Assembly (NCBI GenBank): GCA_937996655.1
Contig: CALKUK010000013.1
Span: 186,001-250,000 of the forward strand
DNA from: an uncultured Sphingomonadaceae bacterium
GTDB taxonomy: Bacteria > Pseudomonadota > Alphaproteobacteria > Sphingomonadales > Sphingomonadaceae
Direction of reading: 5' to 3'
DNA: 64,000 bases
Below are positions 51,606 to 60,880 of this stretch, piece by piece. Numbering within the stretch: the stretch's first letter is position 1; each line of letters opens with the position of its first letter. The position numbers and the translations under genes are program-made. The notes under the pieces were generated by a model that made no database searches, had not been told where the DNA came from, and saw nothing but the letters and a program-made list of their open reading frames with translations.

Positions 51606-54158
51606 TTAGAAGCCGATCTGCAGCGTTCCCATGATCGTGCGCGGCGCGCCGACCGAGAAGTTCGGGTTCGCGCCATTGGCGGCACAGGTGTATCCCACGG
51701 GGCAGATATTGCCGTGGTTGATCTGCGTGCTGATGTTGCCGAAGTAGAACTTGTTGAACAGGTTCGACGCGTTCAGCTGGAAGAAGGTGTCCTTCAGACC
51801 ATAATCGGCGAAGCTGAACCGCGCATTGGCATCTACCAATGTGTAGCTCGGCGCCACGACATCATTCACATCGGTGGCAAAGCGGCTGCTGACATATTTA
51901 ACCTGTGCGCCAAGGCTGACCGGCCCGACGTCAACAGAGGCACGGCCACCAACCGTCCACTTCGGCGTTTCCGTGACATATTTGCCAGCGGTCGGCGCAA
52001 AGATCGTTGTGTTGGCACCACCCCCAACCTTGGTCGAAGTCGTCCCGATCTCAATGTCCTGCTGCAACTTTGAGTTGTTGTAGGACGCGAAGGTGTAAAG
52101 TGTTACGTCGCGGATCGGGCTGTACGCGATGTTCGCGTCGAGGCCGTAGCTCTTCACCTTACCGACGTTACGGTCGACAGAGATGCCAAGCGCCTGATCA
52201 AACGAGGTCACGATGCGGTTCTGGTACTGGATGTACCAGCCCGTGACCTGCGCCTGCACCTTGCCAGTCGTATAGCGCATACCAAGGTCAAAGGCGTCGG
52301 TTGTTTCCGGTGTCACCGTCACAATCGGCTGGCGATAGAGGTTGTCCGTGCGCGGCGCCGAGAAGCCCTTGGCATAGCTTGCGAACATGCTGAGATCATC
52401 GGACAACTTGAACGTCACGCCACCGTTCGGCAGGATCTTGTTATACTTATACTGCGCCGTGAACGGCGCGTAGAGCGAGTTTGCCGGGAAAGGACCAGTC
52501 AGCTGTGTTGCTGGGACGATAACAAGATTGGCCGGCAGCTGGCTGGTGCAGGTGGCAAAGCCGCTGCCACCCGTCTGCGTGTAGCAATTCTGTGTCAGGT
52601 CACGCTGGAAGAACGGCGCACGCAAGCCAATTTCGACACGCAGCTTATCGTCGAAGAACTTGCCCACATATTGACCGGCCACCTGATTAAGAAGCGCGAT
52701 TGACAGGCGGTCACGCTGCTGGAGCGCGAAGCCATCTGCGTTGAGCACATCGGGGCCATTACGCCCACCGAAGGGGCTCTCCGGGAAGCCTGCGGCGTTC
52801 AGGTAACCCCATTCCCCGGTCTGGCGGTGACGGGCGCGGTCAAAGGTATAGGCGATGCGGACGCGGTGATTGTCATTGATGTCATAAATCAGTGACATGA
52901 TCGCCGTGTAGCGACGGGTATTGGTGTTATTCGGCGTGTAGAAACCGACAGTGTCGAGGACATCACCGTCACCGTTGAAATCAACGCCTGCGCGGGTGGT
53001 TATGCTTCCCTTTGCAAGTGCACTGTTTTCAGCGAGCGTCGTGTAACCGCCGCCGTTGGCCAGAACGTACTGGAACGACGCGTCGGCCGTGAAAATCAGA
53101 TTGTCGGTGAGCGTGAAGCGCGAGTTGAAGCGGCCATTCCCCGTGTTCGACGGATTGATGCGCAATCCATAGAAGTTGGTGCAGGTGAAGGCTGCGGCGC
53201 CGTAATTCTGTGCACCAGGGCCTTTAACCGGCTGATTACATTTCGCGTCATTTTCAAAGTTGAACAACGCGTCCTGCTGCGCGGAGGTCAAGACGCCGAG
53301 GTTCAGCGGGCTTGCCGACGAAATATTGGCAGCCGTCGGAATTGTGGTGGCTGTAAACAGCGTGCGCAGATCATTCACGCTTGGGTTGCGGTAAAAATTG
53401 TTGCGGTTCTGGTTATAGTGACCCGCCAGCGAGATGAAGTCACCATTGTCGCCAATCGGCTGGTAGAAGCGGGCATTATACTGCTGCTTCTCAATGCGGC
53501 CCGGGCCTTTGAACTTGTCGTTGCGTGCCGTGCTCGCCGACACCCAGATACGGGATCCGCTGTCTGTAAAGGCGCCGGAGCTCAGCCAGCCGAATACGCG
53601 GCTGTAATTGTCATCCCCAATCGACGCGCTCACCTTTGCGGCAATGTCTTCGCTGCCGGTGATGGTGCGATAGTTGACGGTGCCGCCTGCAGCCGATGCG
53701 GTCGGGCTGTCGACATCGGTCGTGCCGAGGTTGACGTTGACCTGCTCGATCAGTTCCGGATCAAGCTGCTGGTTGGAGAAAATGGCGTAGTTGCCAGAGT
53801 CGTTTAGCGGGAAGCCGTCAAACGTCAGAGAGATGCGGTTGCCGTCAAAGCCACGGATACGGATATTCCCGCCCGAGGAGCCATAAGCGTCAGATTGTGT
53901 AAAGTTCACACCCGGGATCAGGTTGATCGTGTTGAGAATGGTCTGACCAGCAGCCTGAGTCGTGATCAGTTCTTGCGTAATGACGCCGCGCGCCTTGGTC
54001 GCGTCGGGAACGACGATGCCGGCAACGCCGTCGTCGCTCTTCTGCGCGGTGACGATGATTTCATCTTCAACTTCAATCGAGCCGGTCGACTGTGCGAAAG
54101 CCGGCGTGGACGCGATAAGAGCAACGGTCGCGACCCCGTAAAAAAGATTGTTCTTCAT
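51606..54158 (-). CDS. TonB-dependent receptor, tandem copy 1
   Basis: An 850-residue receptor with a signal peptide (MKNNLFYGVATVALIASTPA, cut after FAQ), a TonB-box-like EIIVTAQK, and a plug containing IRGFDGNRISLTFDGFPLND and QQLDPELIEQVNVNLGTTDV. The barrel ends in GTLQIGF. Close paralogue of the next receptor upstream: signal peptide, plug motifs and C-terminal PRTIMGTLQ/PRTFMASLV all align. Residues near 790-830 (the APSYTLVDANARFSF segment) mark the last strands. The plug subtype is of unknown ligand; I cannot tell siderophore from other cargo. Confidence 0.9.
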   Translation of the reverse strand: MKNNLFYGVATVALIASTPAFAQSTGSIEVEDEIIVTAQKSDDGVAGIVVPDATKARGVITQELITTQAAGQTILNTINLIPGVNFTQSDAYGSSGGNIRIRGFDGNRISLTFDGFPLNDSGNYAIFSNQQLDPELIEQVNVNLGTTDVDSPTASAAGGTVNYRTITGSEDIAAKVSASIGDDNYSRVFGWLSSGAFTDSGSRIWVSASTARNDKFKGPGRIEKQQYNARFYQPIGDNGDFISLAGHYNQNRNNFYRNPSVNDLRTLFTATTIPTAANISSASPLNLGVLTSAQQDALFNFENDAKCNQPVKGPGAQNYGAAAFTCTNFYGLRINPSNTGNGRFNSRFTLTDNLIFTADASFQYVLANGGGYTTLAENSALAKGSITTRAGVDFNGDGDVLDTVGFYTPNNTNTRRYTAIMSLIYDINDNHRVRIAYTFDRARHRQTGEWGYLNAAGFPESPFGGRNGPDVLNADGFALQQRDRLSIALLNQVAGQYVGKFFDDKLRVEIGLRAPFFQRDLTQNCYTQTGGSGFATCTSQLPANLVIVPATQLTGPFPANSLYAPFTAQYKYNKILPNGGVTFKLSDDLSMFASYAKGFSAPRTDNLYRQPIVTVTPETTDAFDLGMRYTTGKVQAQVTGWYIQYQNRIVTSFDQALGISVDRNVGKVKSYGLDANIAYSPIRDVTLYTFASYNNSKLQQDIEIGTTSTKVGGGANTTIFAPTAGKYVTETPKWTVGGRASVDVGPVSLGAQVKYVSSRFATDVNDVVAPSYTLVDANARFSFADYGLKDTFFQLNASNLFNKFYFGNISTQINHGNICPVGYTCAANGANPNFSVGAPRTIMGTLQIGF

Positions 54159-54280
54159 GATGCACCCCTAATTGGACTTAGCTCGCCTTAACGCGCCATA
54201 CTGGTCGCGAAACCAAGCCGATTTGGTGCCTTTATGTTTCGACCCTGTGACAGGCGAGTCGAATTATGACAGTCGGGAAA

Positions 54281-54310
54281 GAGTCTTTTGCTGCGTTGCA
54301 AAAAAGCAAC
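54281..54310. promoter_or_regulatory. Conserved leader element, copy 1
   Basis: A 30-base element with the core CTTTTGCTGCGTTGCAAAAA, 122 bases before the ATG of tandem receptor 1. It differs by two bases from the element at 57166-57195, which lies 120 bases before the ATG of receptor 2. On the coding (minus) strand it contains GTTGC-TTTTTT-GCAAC, a small stem-loop. Likely a shared promoter or leader signal. Confidence 0.55.
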
Positions 54311-54362
54311 GCCTTGGCAGGGCCGATGAATTCGGGCCGAACACGTATGTCTGCGAACAAAC

Positions 54363-54391
54363 GAAAACCGCCGCCCCTTTCGGGACGGCGG
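54363..54391 (-). terminator. Terminator of the second tandem TonB-dependent receptor gene
   Basis: GAAAACCGCCGCCCCTTTCG and the next bases GGACGGCGG are the same as at 51553-51580. On the minus strand the stem is followed by TTTTC. It lies 27 bases after the stop of receptor 2. Confidence 0.8.
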
Positions 54392-54417
54392 CTTTGTTAC
54401 ATCGCTTTTTTGATGGA

Positions 54418-57045
54418 TCAGAAAGCGAAGACGAGCGACGCCATGAAGGTCCGCGGCGGGCCCATCTGCACGTTGATCGGTGACGAGTAGCCTGTGATGG
54501 CACCCGTAGCAGCGTTATACGTCGGAGACTGGTTGCCACCGTCGAAGCTGCCGACATAGAGCTTGTCGAGAACGTTCGTCACGTTGACCTGGAAATAGGT
54601 CTTCTTGTTGAGACCGAGGAAGTCCAAGTTCACGCGCGCGTCGAAGTCGACCAGAGTATAGGCCGGAACAGCAGCATAATAGGCAACGGCACCCGCTGCA
54701 CCCGTGAGGACCTGCAGGTTGGAGTCGTTGACGTAACGCTTGCCAGTCCGCTTGGCCTGAACTCCGAGTTCAACCGGACCCAGTTCGCCCTGCACACGAC
54801 CGCCCAGGGTGAACACCGGAGCACCCGATTCACGCTTGCCAGCCGTCGGCGAATAGATCTTCGTGCCGTCGTTCAGTTCGGTGAGGAGCAGATTGTCCTT
54901 GATCTCCGACTTCAGATACGAACCGAAGGCATAAACGTTCAGCTGCGGGAGCACCGAATAAGAGATGCTGCCGTCAACGCCGTACTTATTCACGACACCG
55001 AGGTTGCGGTAAACGCTGCGGTCAAGCTCAGGATCATAAGCCGATGCCAGACGGTTGGTATAACGCGTATACCAGCCCGAGAACTGCGCCATCAGCTTGC
55101 CCGAACGATAGCGGACACCAAGGTCAAAATTGTCCGTGGTTTCCGGCTTCGGCTTCGCCTGAGCCGCTGTCGGCGCGAAGTAGAAGCTGTTGTACAGGCT
55201 GTCCGTACCCGGAACCTGAACACCCTTGGAATAGTTCACGAACACCGAAGCACTCTGGTCAAGATCATAGGTCAAACCAATGTTCGGCAAGATCTTGTGG
55301 AACTTGAAGATGCGCTGCTGCGGACCCTGAACCGCCGATGTCCCGGCAGAAGCGCCCGAACCGATCGTAACGGTCGGGTTGTTGGTCAGCCATGCCGTCT
55401 GCGCGGCAGTGTTGGTGGTGAAGCACTCAACAAAGCCAGCCGAGCTCGAGGTTGCGCAGTTGTTGGTCAGATCACGCTTGAAGAACGGTGCGCGAACACC
55501 AATGTTCACGGTCAGCTTTTCGTCCAGAAATTCACCGCGATATTCGCCGGAAATCTGGTTCAGAATAGCCAGAGACAGGCGGTCACGCTTCTGAAGAATG
55601 TTGCCGGCTGCGTCCTTAAGCGGTGAATTCACGGCAAACACGTCGAGCGGTTCACCATTGAGTTCAAGCCCAGTAACTTCACCGGTCTGACGGTGACGGG
55701 CATGATCCAGCGAGTAAGCGACACGCACCGTGTTGTGATCATCCAGATCATAACGCAGCGACGCGATGACGCCATAACGGCGGGTCTGTGTCTGGCTTGG
55801 TGCCAAGAAGCGGACTGTATCAAGACGATCGCCGTCATTATTCAAGTCGCGACCAAAATAAGGTGTGCCGCCGATATAGCCCGTCTGGCAGCTATAGCCT
55901 GCTGTGCTGGGCGCGTTGACGCACTGCAGGGGCGTTGCCGTGCCACCAGTCGGGTTGACGTCACGCAGGCCTTCCTGCCCGACGACCGTTCCGCCGCCAT
56001 TTGCCTTCACAAACTGGAAGCTCGGATCAACCGTCAGGACCAGTCCGTCCGAAAGGGTGAACTTTGAGGCAATGCGGATGTTGCCCGTGTTCGACGGGTT
56101 GTAACGCTCATCAAAGGTCGAGCCGCAGCTGTTGGCGACATCAGCGACACCGGAACGGGCCACTGAGTTCACTGTGCACGGCGCAACATGATAGAAGCGC
56201 TCATCCTTGGTCAGCGGGAAACGGCTAGGAACAGCCGTCGTCAGCGGATTGTCGATACGCAGCGGCACCGAACCGAAGAAGTTGTTGCGGTTCTGGTTGT
56301 AGTGACCCGAAACGGAGATGAAATCGCCATTATCGCCAATCGGCTGGTAAATACGTCCGTTCACTTGCTGCTTGTCGATGTGACCATGATCGTTGAACAC
56401 GACGTCATTTTTCGCGTTGCTCGCCGAGATGAAAGCACGCGTACCCGAGGAATTCAGCTCACCCGTATCCAGCATCCCGAACAGGCGGAAGAAGCCATAT
56501 TCGCCCGCTGAAAGGACAAACTTCCCACCGGCATCCTTGCTCGGCGTGCGCGTGCGGTAGTTGACCGTCGAACCCGAAGCAGCGGCCGTCGGGCTGTCCA
56601 CGTCGGTGGAACCCAGGTTTACGTTCACCTGTTCGATCAGTTCCGGGTCAAGCTGCTGGTTTGAATAGAGCGCATAGTTACCCGAGTCATTCAGCGGCAC
56701 ACCGTCAAATGTCTGCGAGATACGCGTATTGTCGAAGCCGCGGATGTACATCTTACCGCCGGCCGAGCCAAACGGGTCGTTGTTCTGGAAGCTGACACCG
56801 GGAAGCTGGTTGATGATGTCATTGACCGTCTGGCCTGGCGCCTGGCGCTGGATGAATTCCTGCGTGAGGACGGCCTTTGCCTTCGTCGTGTCTGGTGCGA
56901 CGATCCCGGCCACTCCGTTGTCAAGCTTGGTCGCTGTGACAACAATCTCTTTGTCGAAGTCAATCGAACCGGTGGACTGCGCGAAGGCGGGCGTTGCCGC
57001 AACAATCGCAATGGCGGCAGCGCCAAAGTAGAATTGATTTTTCAT
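54418..57045 (-). CDS. TonB-dependent receptor, tandem copy 2
   Basis: An 875-residue receptor. The start ATG 57043-57045 gives the signal peptide MKNQFYFGAAAIAIVAATPA (cut after FAQ). TonB-box-like EIVVTATK, plug motifs IRGFDNTRISQTFDGVPLND and QQLDPELIEQVNVNLGSTDV, barrel end FMASLVFAF. It is a diverged paralogue of the neighbouring receptor; the extracellular loops differ in length and sequence, so ligands may differ. Each gene has its own leader element and terminator, so they are separate transcripts. No partner transport genes (TonB, ABC) are near. Confidence 0.9.
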   Translation of the reverse strand: MKNQFYFGAAAIAIVAATPAFAQSTGSIDFDKEIVVTATKLDNGVAGIVAPDTTKAKAVLTQEFIQRQAPGQTVNDIINQLPGVSFQNNDPFGSAGGKMYIRGFDNTRISQTFDGVPLNDSGNYALYSNQQLDPELIEQVNVNLGSTDVDSPTAAASGSTVNYRTRTPSKDAGGKFVLSAGEYGFFRLFGMLDTGELNSSGTRAFISASNAKNDVVFNDHGHIDKQQVNGRIYQPIGDNGDFISVSGHYNQNRNNFFGSVPLRIDNPLTTAVPSRFPLTKDERFYHVAPCTVNSVARSGVADVANSCGSTFDERYNPSNTGNIRIASKFTLSDGLVLTVDPSFQFVKANGGGTVVGQEGLRDVNPTGGTATPLQCVNAPSTAGYSCQTGYIGGTPYFGRDLNNDGDRLDTVRFLAPSQTQTRRYGVIASLRYDLDDHNTVRVAYSLDHARHRQTGEVTGLELNGEPLDVFAVNSPLKDAAGNILQKRDRLSLAILNQISGEYRGEFLDEKLTVNIGVRAPFFKRDLTNNCATSSSAGFVECFTTNTAAQTAWLTNNPTVTIGSGASAGTSAVQGPQQRIFKFHKILPNIGLTYDLDQSASVFVNYSKGVQVPGTDSLYNSFYFAPTAAQAKPKPETTDNFDLGVRYRSGKLMAQFSGWYTRYTNRLASAYDPELDRSVYRNLGVVNKYGVDGSISYSVLPQLNVYAFGSYLKSEIKDNLLLTELNDGTKIYSPTAGKRESGAPVFTLGGRVQGELGPVELGVQAKRTGKRYVNDSNLQVLTGAAGAVAYYAAVPAYTLVDFDARVNLDFLGLNKKTYFQVNVTNVLDKLYVGSFDGGNQSPTYNAATGAITGYSSPINVQMGPPRTFMASLVFAF

Positions 57046-57165
57046 TGTAACCCCCTGATGTGGCTTTGTCTGCTCAGCACGCCTCAAATGACGCGAACTC
57101 AGCTCAGTTGGTCGCCATATGTTTCGGGAGTGTGACGTGAAAGATTAAATACCACAGTGATTTAA

Positions 57166-57195
57166 GAGACTTTTGCTGCGTTGCAAAAAAGCCAC
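57166..57195. promoter_or_regulatory. Conserved leader element, copy 2
   Basis: The second copy of the 30-base element with core CTTTTGCTGCGTTGCAAAAA, 120 bases before receptor 2. A second similar patch (TTGGT..C..TATGTTTCG....TGTGAC) is shared between 57107-57135 and 54222-54250. The leaders are therefore homologous. Confidence 0.55.
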
Positions 57196-57220
57196 CCTTG
57201 CCGCCAATTTGGTTTGAAAA

Positions 57221-58237
57221 TTATCCCTTGGCGCGGCGCACAGGAACGGAGACGTTGCAGATGTCCGCGCCGCCAGCGGGCACATTGAAAAACGCATCCC
57301 GCCGGTTGGCCCGCGCATCGGCATAACGCATGAAACTGCCGCTCTCGGTCGACAGATATTCAAACGGCGGCAAGCCCTTAACCTCATTGCCCATTCGAAC
57401 GGACACGATAGAAGTTCTGTCCTCCGCCGTCTTGTAGAAACCAAGCGCCTCTGTTCCCCGCGGCAGCGAGGAAAGATGCTCAATCCCCTCGATCACCCGC
57501 CCGACGAGCGCGATATTCCTATCAAGATGGCGCGGTGCATGGCCAATCACAGTATAGAGCTCGGCGCCCGTGCCGGTGTCTGGAGAAAGCCCGCGCCCAA
57601 CACCGACCATGCCGTAGCAGTGGACGGGCCAGACATCTTTCAGATCGGCGCCGATGGGCCAGCCCGCGACAAACCCGGACATCATCGAATAAGGATCAGG
57701 ATTGCCGGCGGGATTTCGCCTATTGGATTGAAGTGTGCCCGGTTCAGCCGTGATGGCCTGCGTCAGAGCATCGGCTGCAAAGGCTATTTTGGATTGGCGA
57801 AACGCCTCTGACAAAGCCTTCACGGTTTCTGGCGAGCGCAAGACATAGGCGCTTTGCGGAACCTGTGTGAGCCCATCGGGCAGAGCCTTCGCCTTTTTCG
57901 GGTCCTCCCCGTCCGCGTCGCCCCATTGCGCGACATAATTGTCTTGCACCCGATTGACGCTCACCCCGTCATACCAGCGCGCGGCGACAAGCGTGCGGAT
58001 ATTGCTGACCCAGTCTTTGGAAAATGGTGGCGGCATGAGCTGGATGATGATCCGACGCGCCCTCCCCTTCCCATCCGGCGCTAGGTCCATCACCATCAGG
58101 TCAGTCGGCGCGATCCGCACCCAGTCCACAGACGGCGCGGCGGCCACGATCTCGGACGGCGCCAGCGCCGGTTTGGGATCGACAGGCGCCGCCGCCAATA
58201 AAGGCAACGCAGCAAAGGCAAGGGCAAGACTTTTCAT
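57221..58237 (-). CDS. Periplasmic cyclophilin-type peptidyl-prolyl isomerase
   Basis: A 338-residue protein starting at MKSLALAFAALPLLAAA, a signal peptide. The cyclophilin fold follows: TLVAARWYDGVSVNRVQDNYVAQWGD near 87-112 (strand with the RVxxxFVxQxGD-like motif), then a large insertion (about 115-210) and the C-terminal strands CYGMVGVGRGLSPDTGTGAELY and LVGRVIEGIEHLSSL. It would catalyse proline isomerisation during folding of envelope proteins. Similar long periplasmic cyclophilins occur in sphingomonads. The N-terminal ~55 residues before the domain are specific to this group. Confidence 0.85.
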   Translation of the reverse strand: MKSLALAFAALPLLAAAPVDPKPALAPSEIVAAAPSVDWVRIAPTDLMVMDLAPDGKGRARRIIIQLMPPPFSKDWVSNIRTLVAARWYDGVSVNRVQDNYVAQWGDADGEDPKKAKALPDGLTQVPQSAYVLRSPETVKALSEAFRQSKIAFAADALTQAITAEPGTLQSNRRNPAGNPDPYSMMSGFVAGWPIGADLKDVWPVHCYGMVGVGRGLSPDTGTGAELYTVIGHAPRHLDRNIALVGRVIEGIEHLSSLPRGTEALGFYKTAEDRTSIVSVRMGNEVKGLPPFEYLSTESGSFMRYADARANRRDAFFNVPAGGADICNVSVPVRRAKG

Positions 58238-58315
58238 ATTGACGTAAGATTGCACAGCATCCGCCCTTGCGAAACCCCTTCACCCGCGATAGGGCGCGCA
58301 TCTTCCAGTGCATGC

Positions 58316-58406
58316 GGAGCGGTGGCCGAGTGGTCGAAGGCGCTCGCCTGGAAAGTGAGTATACGTCAAAAGCGTATCGAGGGTTCGAATCCCTCCCGCT
58401 CCGCCA
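58316..58406 (+). tRNA. tRNA-Ser (anticodon GGA)
   Basis: Acceptor stem GGAGCGG/CCGCTCC with encoded CCA, class II tRNA with D arm GGCCGAGTGGTCGAAGGC, anticodon stem-loop CTCGC-CTGGAAA-GTGAG (anticodon GGA), long variable arm (TATACGTC..AAAGCGTATC) and T arm GAGGGTTCGAATCCCTC. It marks the border of the mobile region that follows. Confidence 0.96.
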
Positions 58407-58574
58407 CGCAGTCCAGCGAACTGGTCTCCACACAATCTAGCCATCCGAAACCCCAAGGTTTCTGGGCGTTATCCGCGTTCTATCCGGAGTATTTTGGCGT
58501 GAAATTCGTCCGATTTTGAGACGAAATCGGGCGTTTTGACCGCGAGTCTCCAGCGTGCAGGAAACGACTCCGGT

Positions 58575-58697
58575 TTCCCTGTTAAACAGGGAATAACAGG
58601 GAATTTATTTGAAGCCGCGGCCGGCGTCGCCGATCAGGCCGCGGAGATCCGCCGTTTACGGCTGTTGGCCGGGCGATCGGTCGAAATTAACAGGGAA
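58575..58697. repeat. AACAGGGAA repeats between tRNA-Ser and the serine recombinase
   Basis: TTCCCTGTT-A-AACAGGGAA (58575-58593) is a perfect 9-base dyad. A second direct copy follows at 58595-58603, ten bases on, and a third at 58689-58697. This 317-base gap (58407-58723) holds no gene. The repeats lie directly at the end of the recombinase gene and are candidates for its attachment or binding site. Confidence 0.5.
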
Positions 58698-58723
58698 TTT
58701 GGGTCGCCAGAACACGGAAATCT

Positions 58724-60364
58724 TCAACCTGCAAAGCCAAGCATCTTGCGCTGTGCGGACCAATCAATCGGGAGCTTGCAGGCGAGTAAGCGCTTGATGG
58801 TCAAACCTGCAGGTTGATTTCCATCCAAAATGGCTTTCTGGATATCGGGCGCCAGGAAGACGAGATGGCCAAGCAAGCGGATATAAGAATCGGGATGAAC
58901 CTGCGCCGAGGCAAGATCTGCTGGAGCGCTGAGCGGCGAGGCATTGAGCTTGAGCTGCCAAGCGTGGGCTGCCTTCAGGGCCTTGACCAGCTTTGCGTCC
59001 ACGCGCGCTGCTTTCAATGGATGCTGCCCGCCACCGCTGACAATCCAAGTCCGTCCACCTCTAAATATCGCACGACCTGAGACACTTATCCTGAGGTGAT
59101 GACTATCCAGGTCAAGGTGCGCTGTAGCCCAACCAAGGCTTCGCGCAATGATGTGATCGACAGGTAAACCGCGATCGGCGTCGATGAGCAGGTCCACAGA
59201 TTGCGCCTTGAGTTCGACGCGGATCAAGTGGGACTTCAAAGAGACCCAATCCGCCGCATCGTCAGCGCCAAGCACCTTGCGCAGCGCGTCGATCACTACG
59301 CCTTCAATTTGAGCTGCGGCCACGCGGCGGATATGATCTGATGAATGGTCGTTCTCCTTGCCGCATTGAAGTGGGGAAGAGACATAATAGCGATATGCGC
59401 GCTTGAGCTTTCCATAGGAGATGGTCGGGCTCATCGGCGCGCCGCTTTCGTCATAGAGCAAACCCTTAAGCAACGACGTGCCGGAGCCTGTCGGCCCCTG
59501 TTTGCGGCGCTGGGCGTTTCCAGCCAGCAACTTCTGGACATCTTCAAAGAGGTCCTGATCGATGATGGCCTCGTGCAATCCGGGATAAGTCTTGCCCTTG
59601 TGGGGTATCAGCCCGCGATAAAGGGGACTTTTGAGAAGATGGAACAGCGCGCCGCGGCTGAGTATCTGCCCGCCAATTGGTTCACCTGACCGAGTGATAC
59701 GCGCTTTAGAGCGGATGCCTTCGGCTTCCAGCTCGTCGCAAAGCGCGTGTACGGAACCCAGAGCGAGATAGCGCGCGTAGATATGCCGGACGGTCTCCGC
59801 TTCTTGTCTGTTGATAGTCAGGCTCCGCGGTGCGCCTTCGGCAGGTGGATCATAGCCCAGCGGAACAACACCCCCCATCCACATCCCCTTGGCTTTGGAG
59901 GCTGCGATCTTGTCGCGGATCCGTTCGCCGGTCACTTCACGTTCAAACTGGGCGAACGACAGAAGCACGTTGAGTGTCAGACGCCCCATGCTGCTCGTCG
60001 TGTTAAACGCCTGCGTCACCGAGACGAACGAGGCGCCCTTCCCGTCCAGCAACTCCACAATCTTTGAAAAGTCGGTGAGCGACCGGGTCAGGCGGTCCAC
60101 CTTATAAACCACCACCACATCCACCCGTCCGGCATCAATGTCGGCAAGCAGACGCTTCAGTGCTGGCCGCTCAAGCGTCCCTCCGGAAAACCCGCCATCA
60201 TCGTACTCTGCGGTAAGCAGCACCCACCCTTCAGCTTTCTGGCTGGCAACATAGGCGAGGCAAGCTTCACGCTGCGCTGTCAGCGAGTTGAAGTCCTGCT
60301 CCAGTCCATCTTCGTGGCTCTTGCGCGTATAGACGGCACAGCGGATGCGTGGCTTGGCCGTCAT
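58724..60364 (-). CDS. Large serine recombinase
   Basis: A 546-residue site-specific recombinase. The resolvase-type catalytic domain (about 5-155) has the nucleophile S16 in VYTRKSHEDG and VVVYKVDRLTRSLTDF with conserved Asp and Arg residues; the recombinase domain (about 165-270) has LYRGLIPHKG. The next part (LLKGLLYDESGAPMSP then AYRYYVSSPL) aligns with the zinc-ribbon region but lacks its CxxC pairs, a subtype common in alphaproteobacteria. Such enzymes integrate and excise phages or islands. It overlaps the DUF2924 gene by 4 bases. Confidence 0.93.
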   Translation of the reverse strand: MTAKPRIRCAVYTRKSHEDGLEQDFNSLTAQREACLAYVASQKAEGWVLLTAEYDDGGFSGGTLERPALKRLLADIDAGRVDVVVVYKVDRLTRSLTDFSKIVELLDGKGASFVSVTQAFNTTSSMGRLTLNVLLSFAQFEREVTGERIRDKIAASKAKGMWMGGVVPLGYDPPAEGAPRSLTINRQEAETVRHIYARYLALGSVHALCDELEAEGIRSKARITRSGEPIGGQILSRGALFHLLKSPLYRGLIPHKGKTYPGLHEAIIDQDLFEDVQKLLAGNAQRRKQGPTGSGTSLLKGLLYDESGAPMSPTISYGKLKRAYRYYVSSPLQCGKENDHSSDHIRRVAAAQIEGVVIDALRKVLGADDAADWVSLKSHLIRVELKAQSVDLLIDADRGLPVDHIIARSLGWATAHLDLDSHHLRISVSGRAIFRGGRTWIVSGGGQHPLKAARVDAKLVKALKAAHAWQLKLNASPLSAPADLASAQVHPDSYIRLLGHLVFLAPDIQKAILDGNQPAGLTIKRLLACKLPIDWSAQRKMLGFAG

Positions 60365-60774
60365 GCGGCCACCTTTGTGTCGCGCAGCCCAAAGAAACGA
60401 GGTCCGTTCCAGCGGGTGCCCGTGATGGTCCGCGCAATCTCGGACAGGCTGCGATAGCGCCGCCCCTCAAAGAGTGGCCCTTGGTGATCGACCAGCACCT
60501 CATAGCGCCGCCCCTGCCACTCTTTGACGATGCGGGTGCCGGCGTGAAGATCGGTCGGCGCGGCATTGCCCTTTTGAACGAGCCTGCGGCGCAAGGCACC
60601 GTCAAAGCCTCCATGAAAGTCCGCCTGAATGTGCCAGGCCAAAAGCCGGCGGAGGAGATCAGCCGAGCGCAGCGGCGGTGGCGGGCCGAACCGCTGCTCC
60701 CAAAGCTTGCGCAAGTCCGGAAGGCCAAGGCCTTCAAGGTTTGCGACCTCCTTCTCGATCATCAATGCGGTCAT
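60361..60774 (-). CDS. DUF2924 protein
   Basis: A 137-residue protein that matches DUF2924: an N-terminal helical part (LPDLRKLWEQRFG), then RLLAWHIQAD and the C-terminal REW/VKEWQGRRYEVLV and GRRYRSLSEIARTITGTRWNGPRFFGL. Genes of this family are nearly always just upstream of, and overlapping, a large serine recombinase, as here. It is probably a recombination accessory or directionality factor, an inference from its constant partner. Start ATG 60772-60774. Confidence 0.85.
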   Translation of the reverse strand: MTALMIEKEVANLEGLGLPDLRKLWEQRFGPPPPLRSADLLRRLLAWHIQADFHGGFDGALRRRLVQKGNAAPTDLHAGTRIVKEWQGRRYEVLVDHQGPLFEGRRYRSLSEIARTITGTRWNGPRFFGLRDTKVAA

Positions 60775-60880
60775 CTGTGTCTCGTCTCAAAGTGCAGTCC
60801 GTTGCACTGAAACGAGCCCGAAAACCGGGCTGACACCAAGTCAGTTCACTCGAATACGGCCTGAAGTCCAGTCCAAAACG

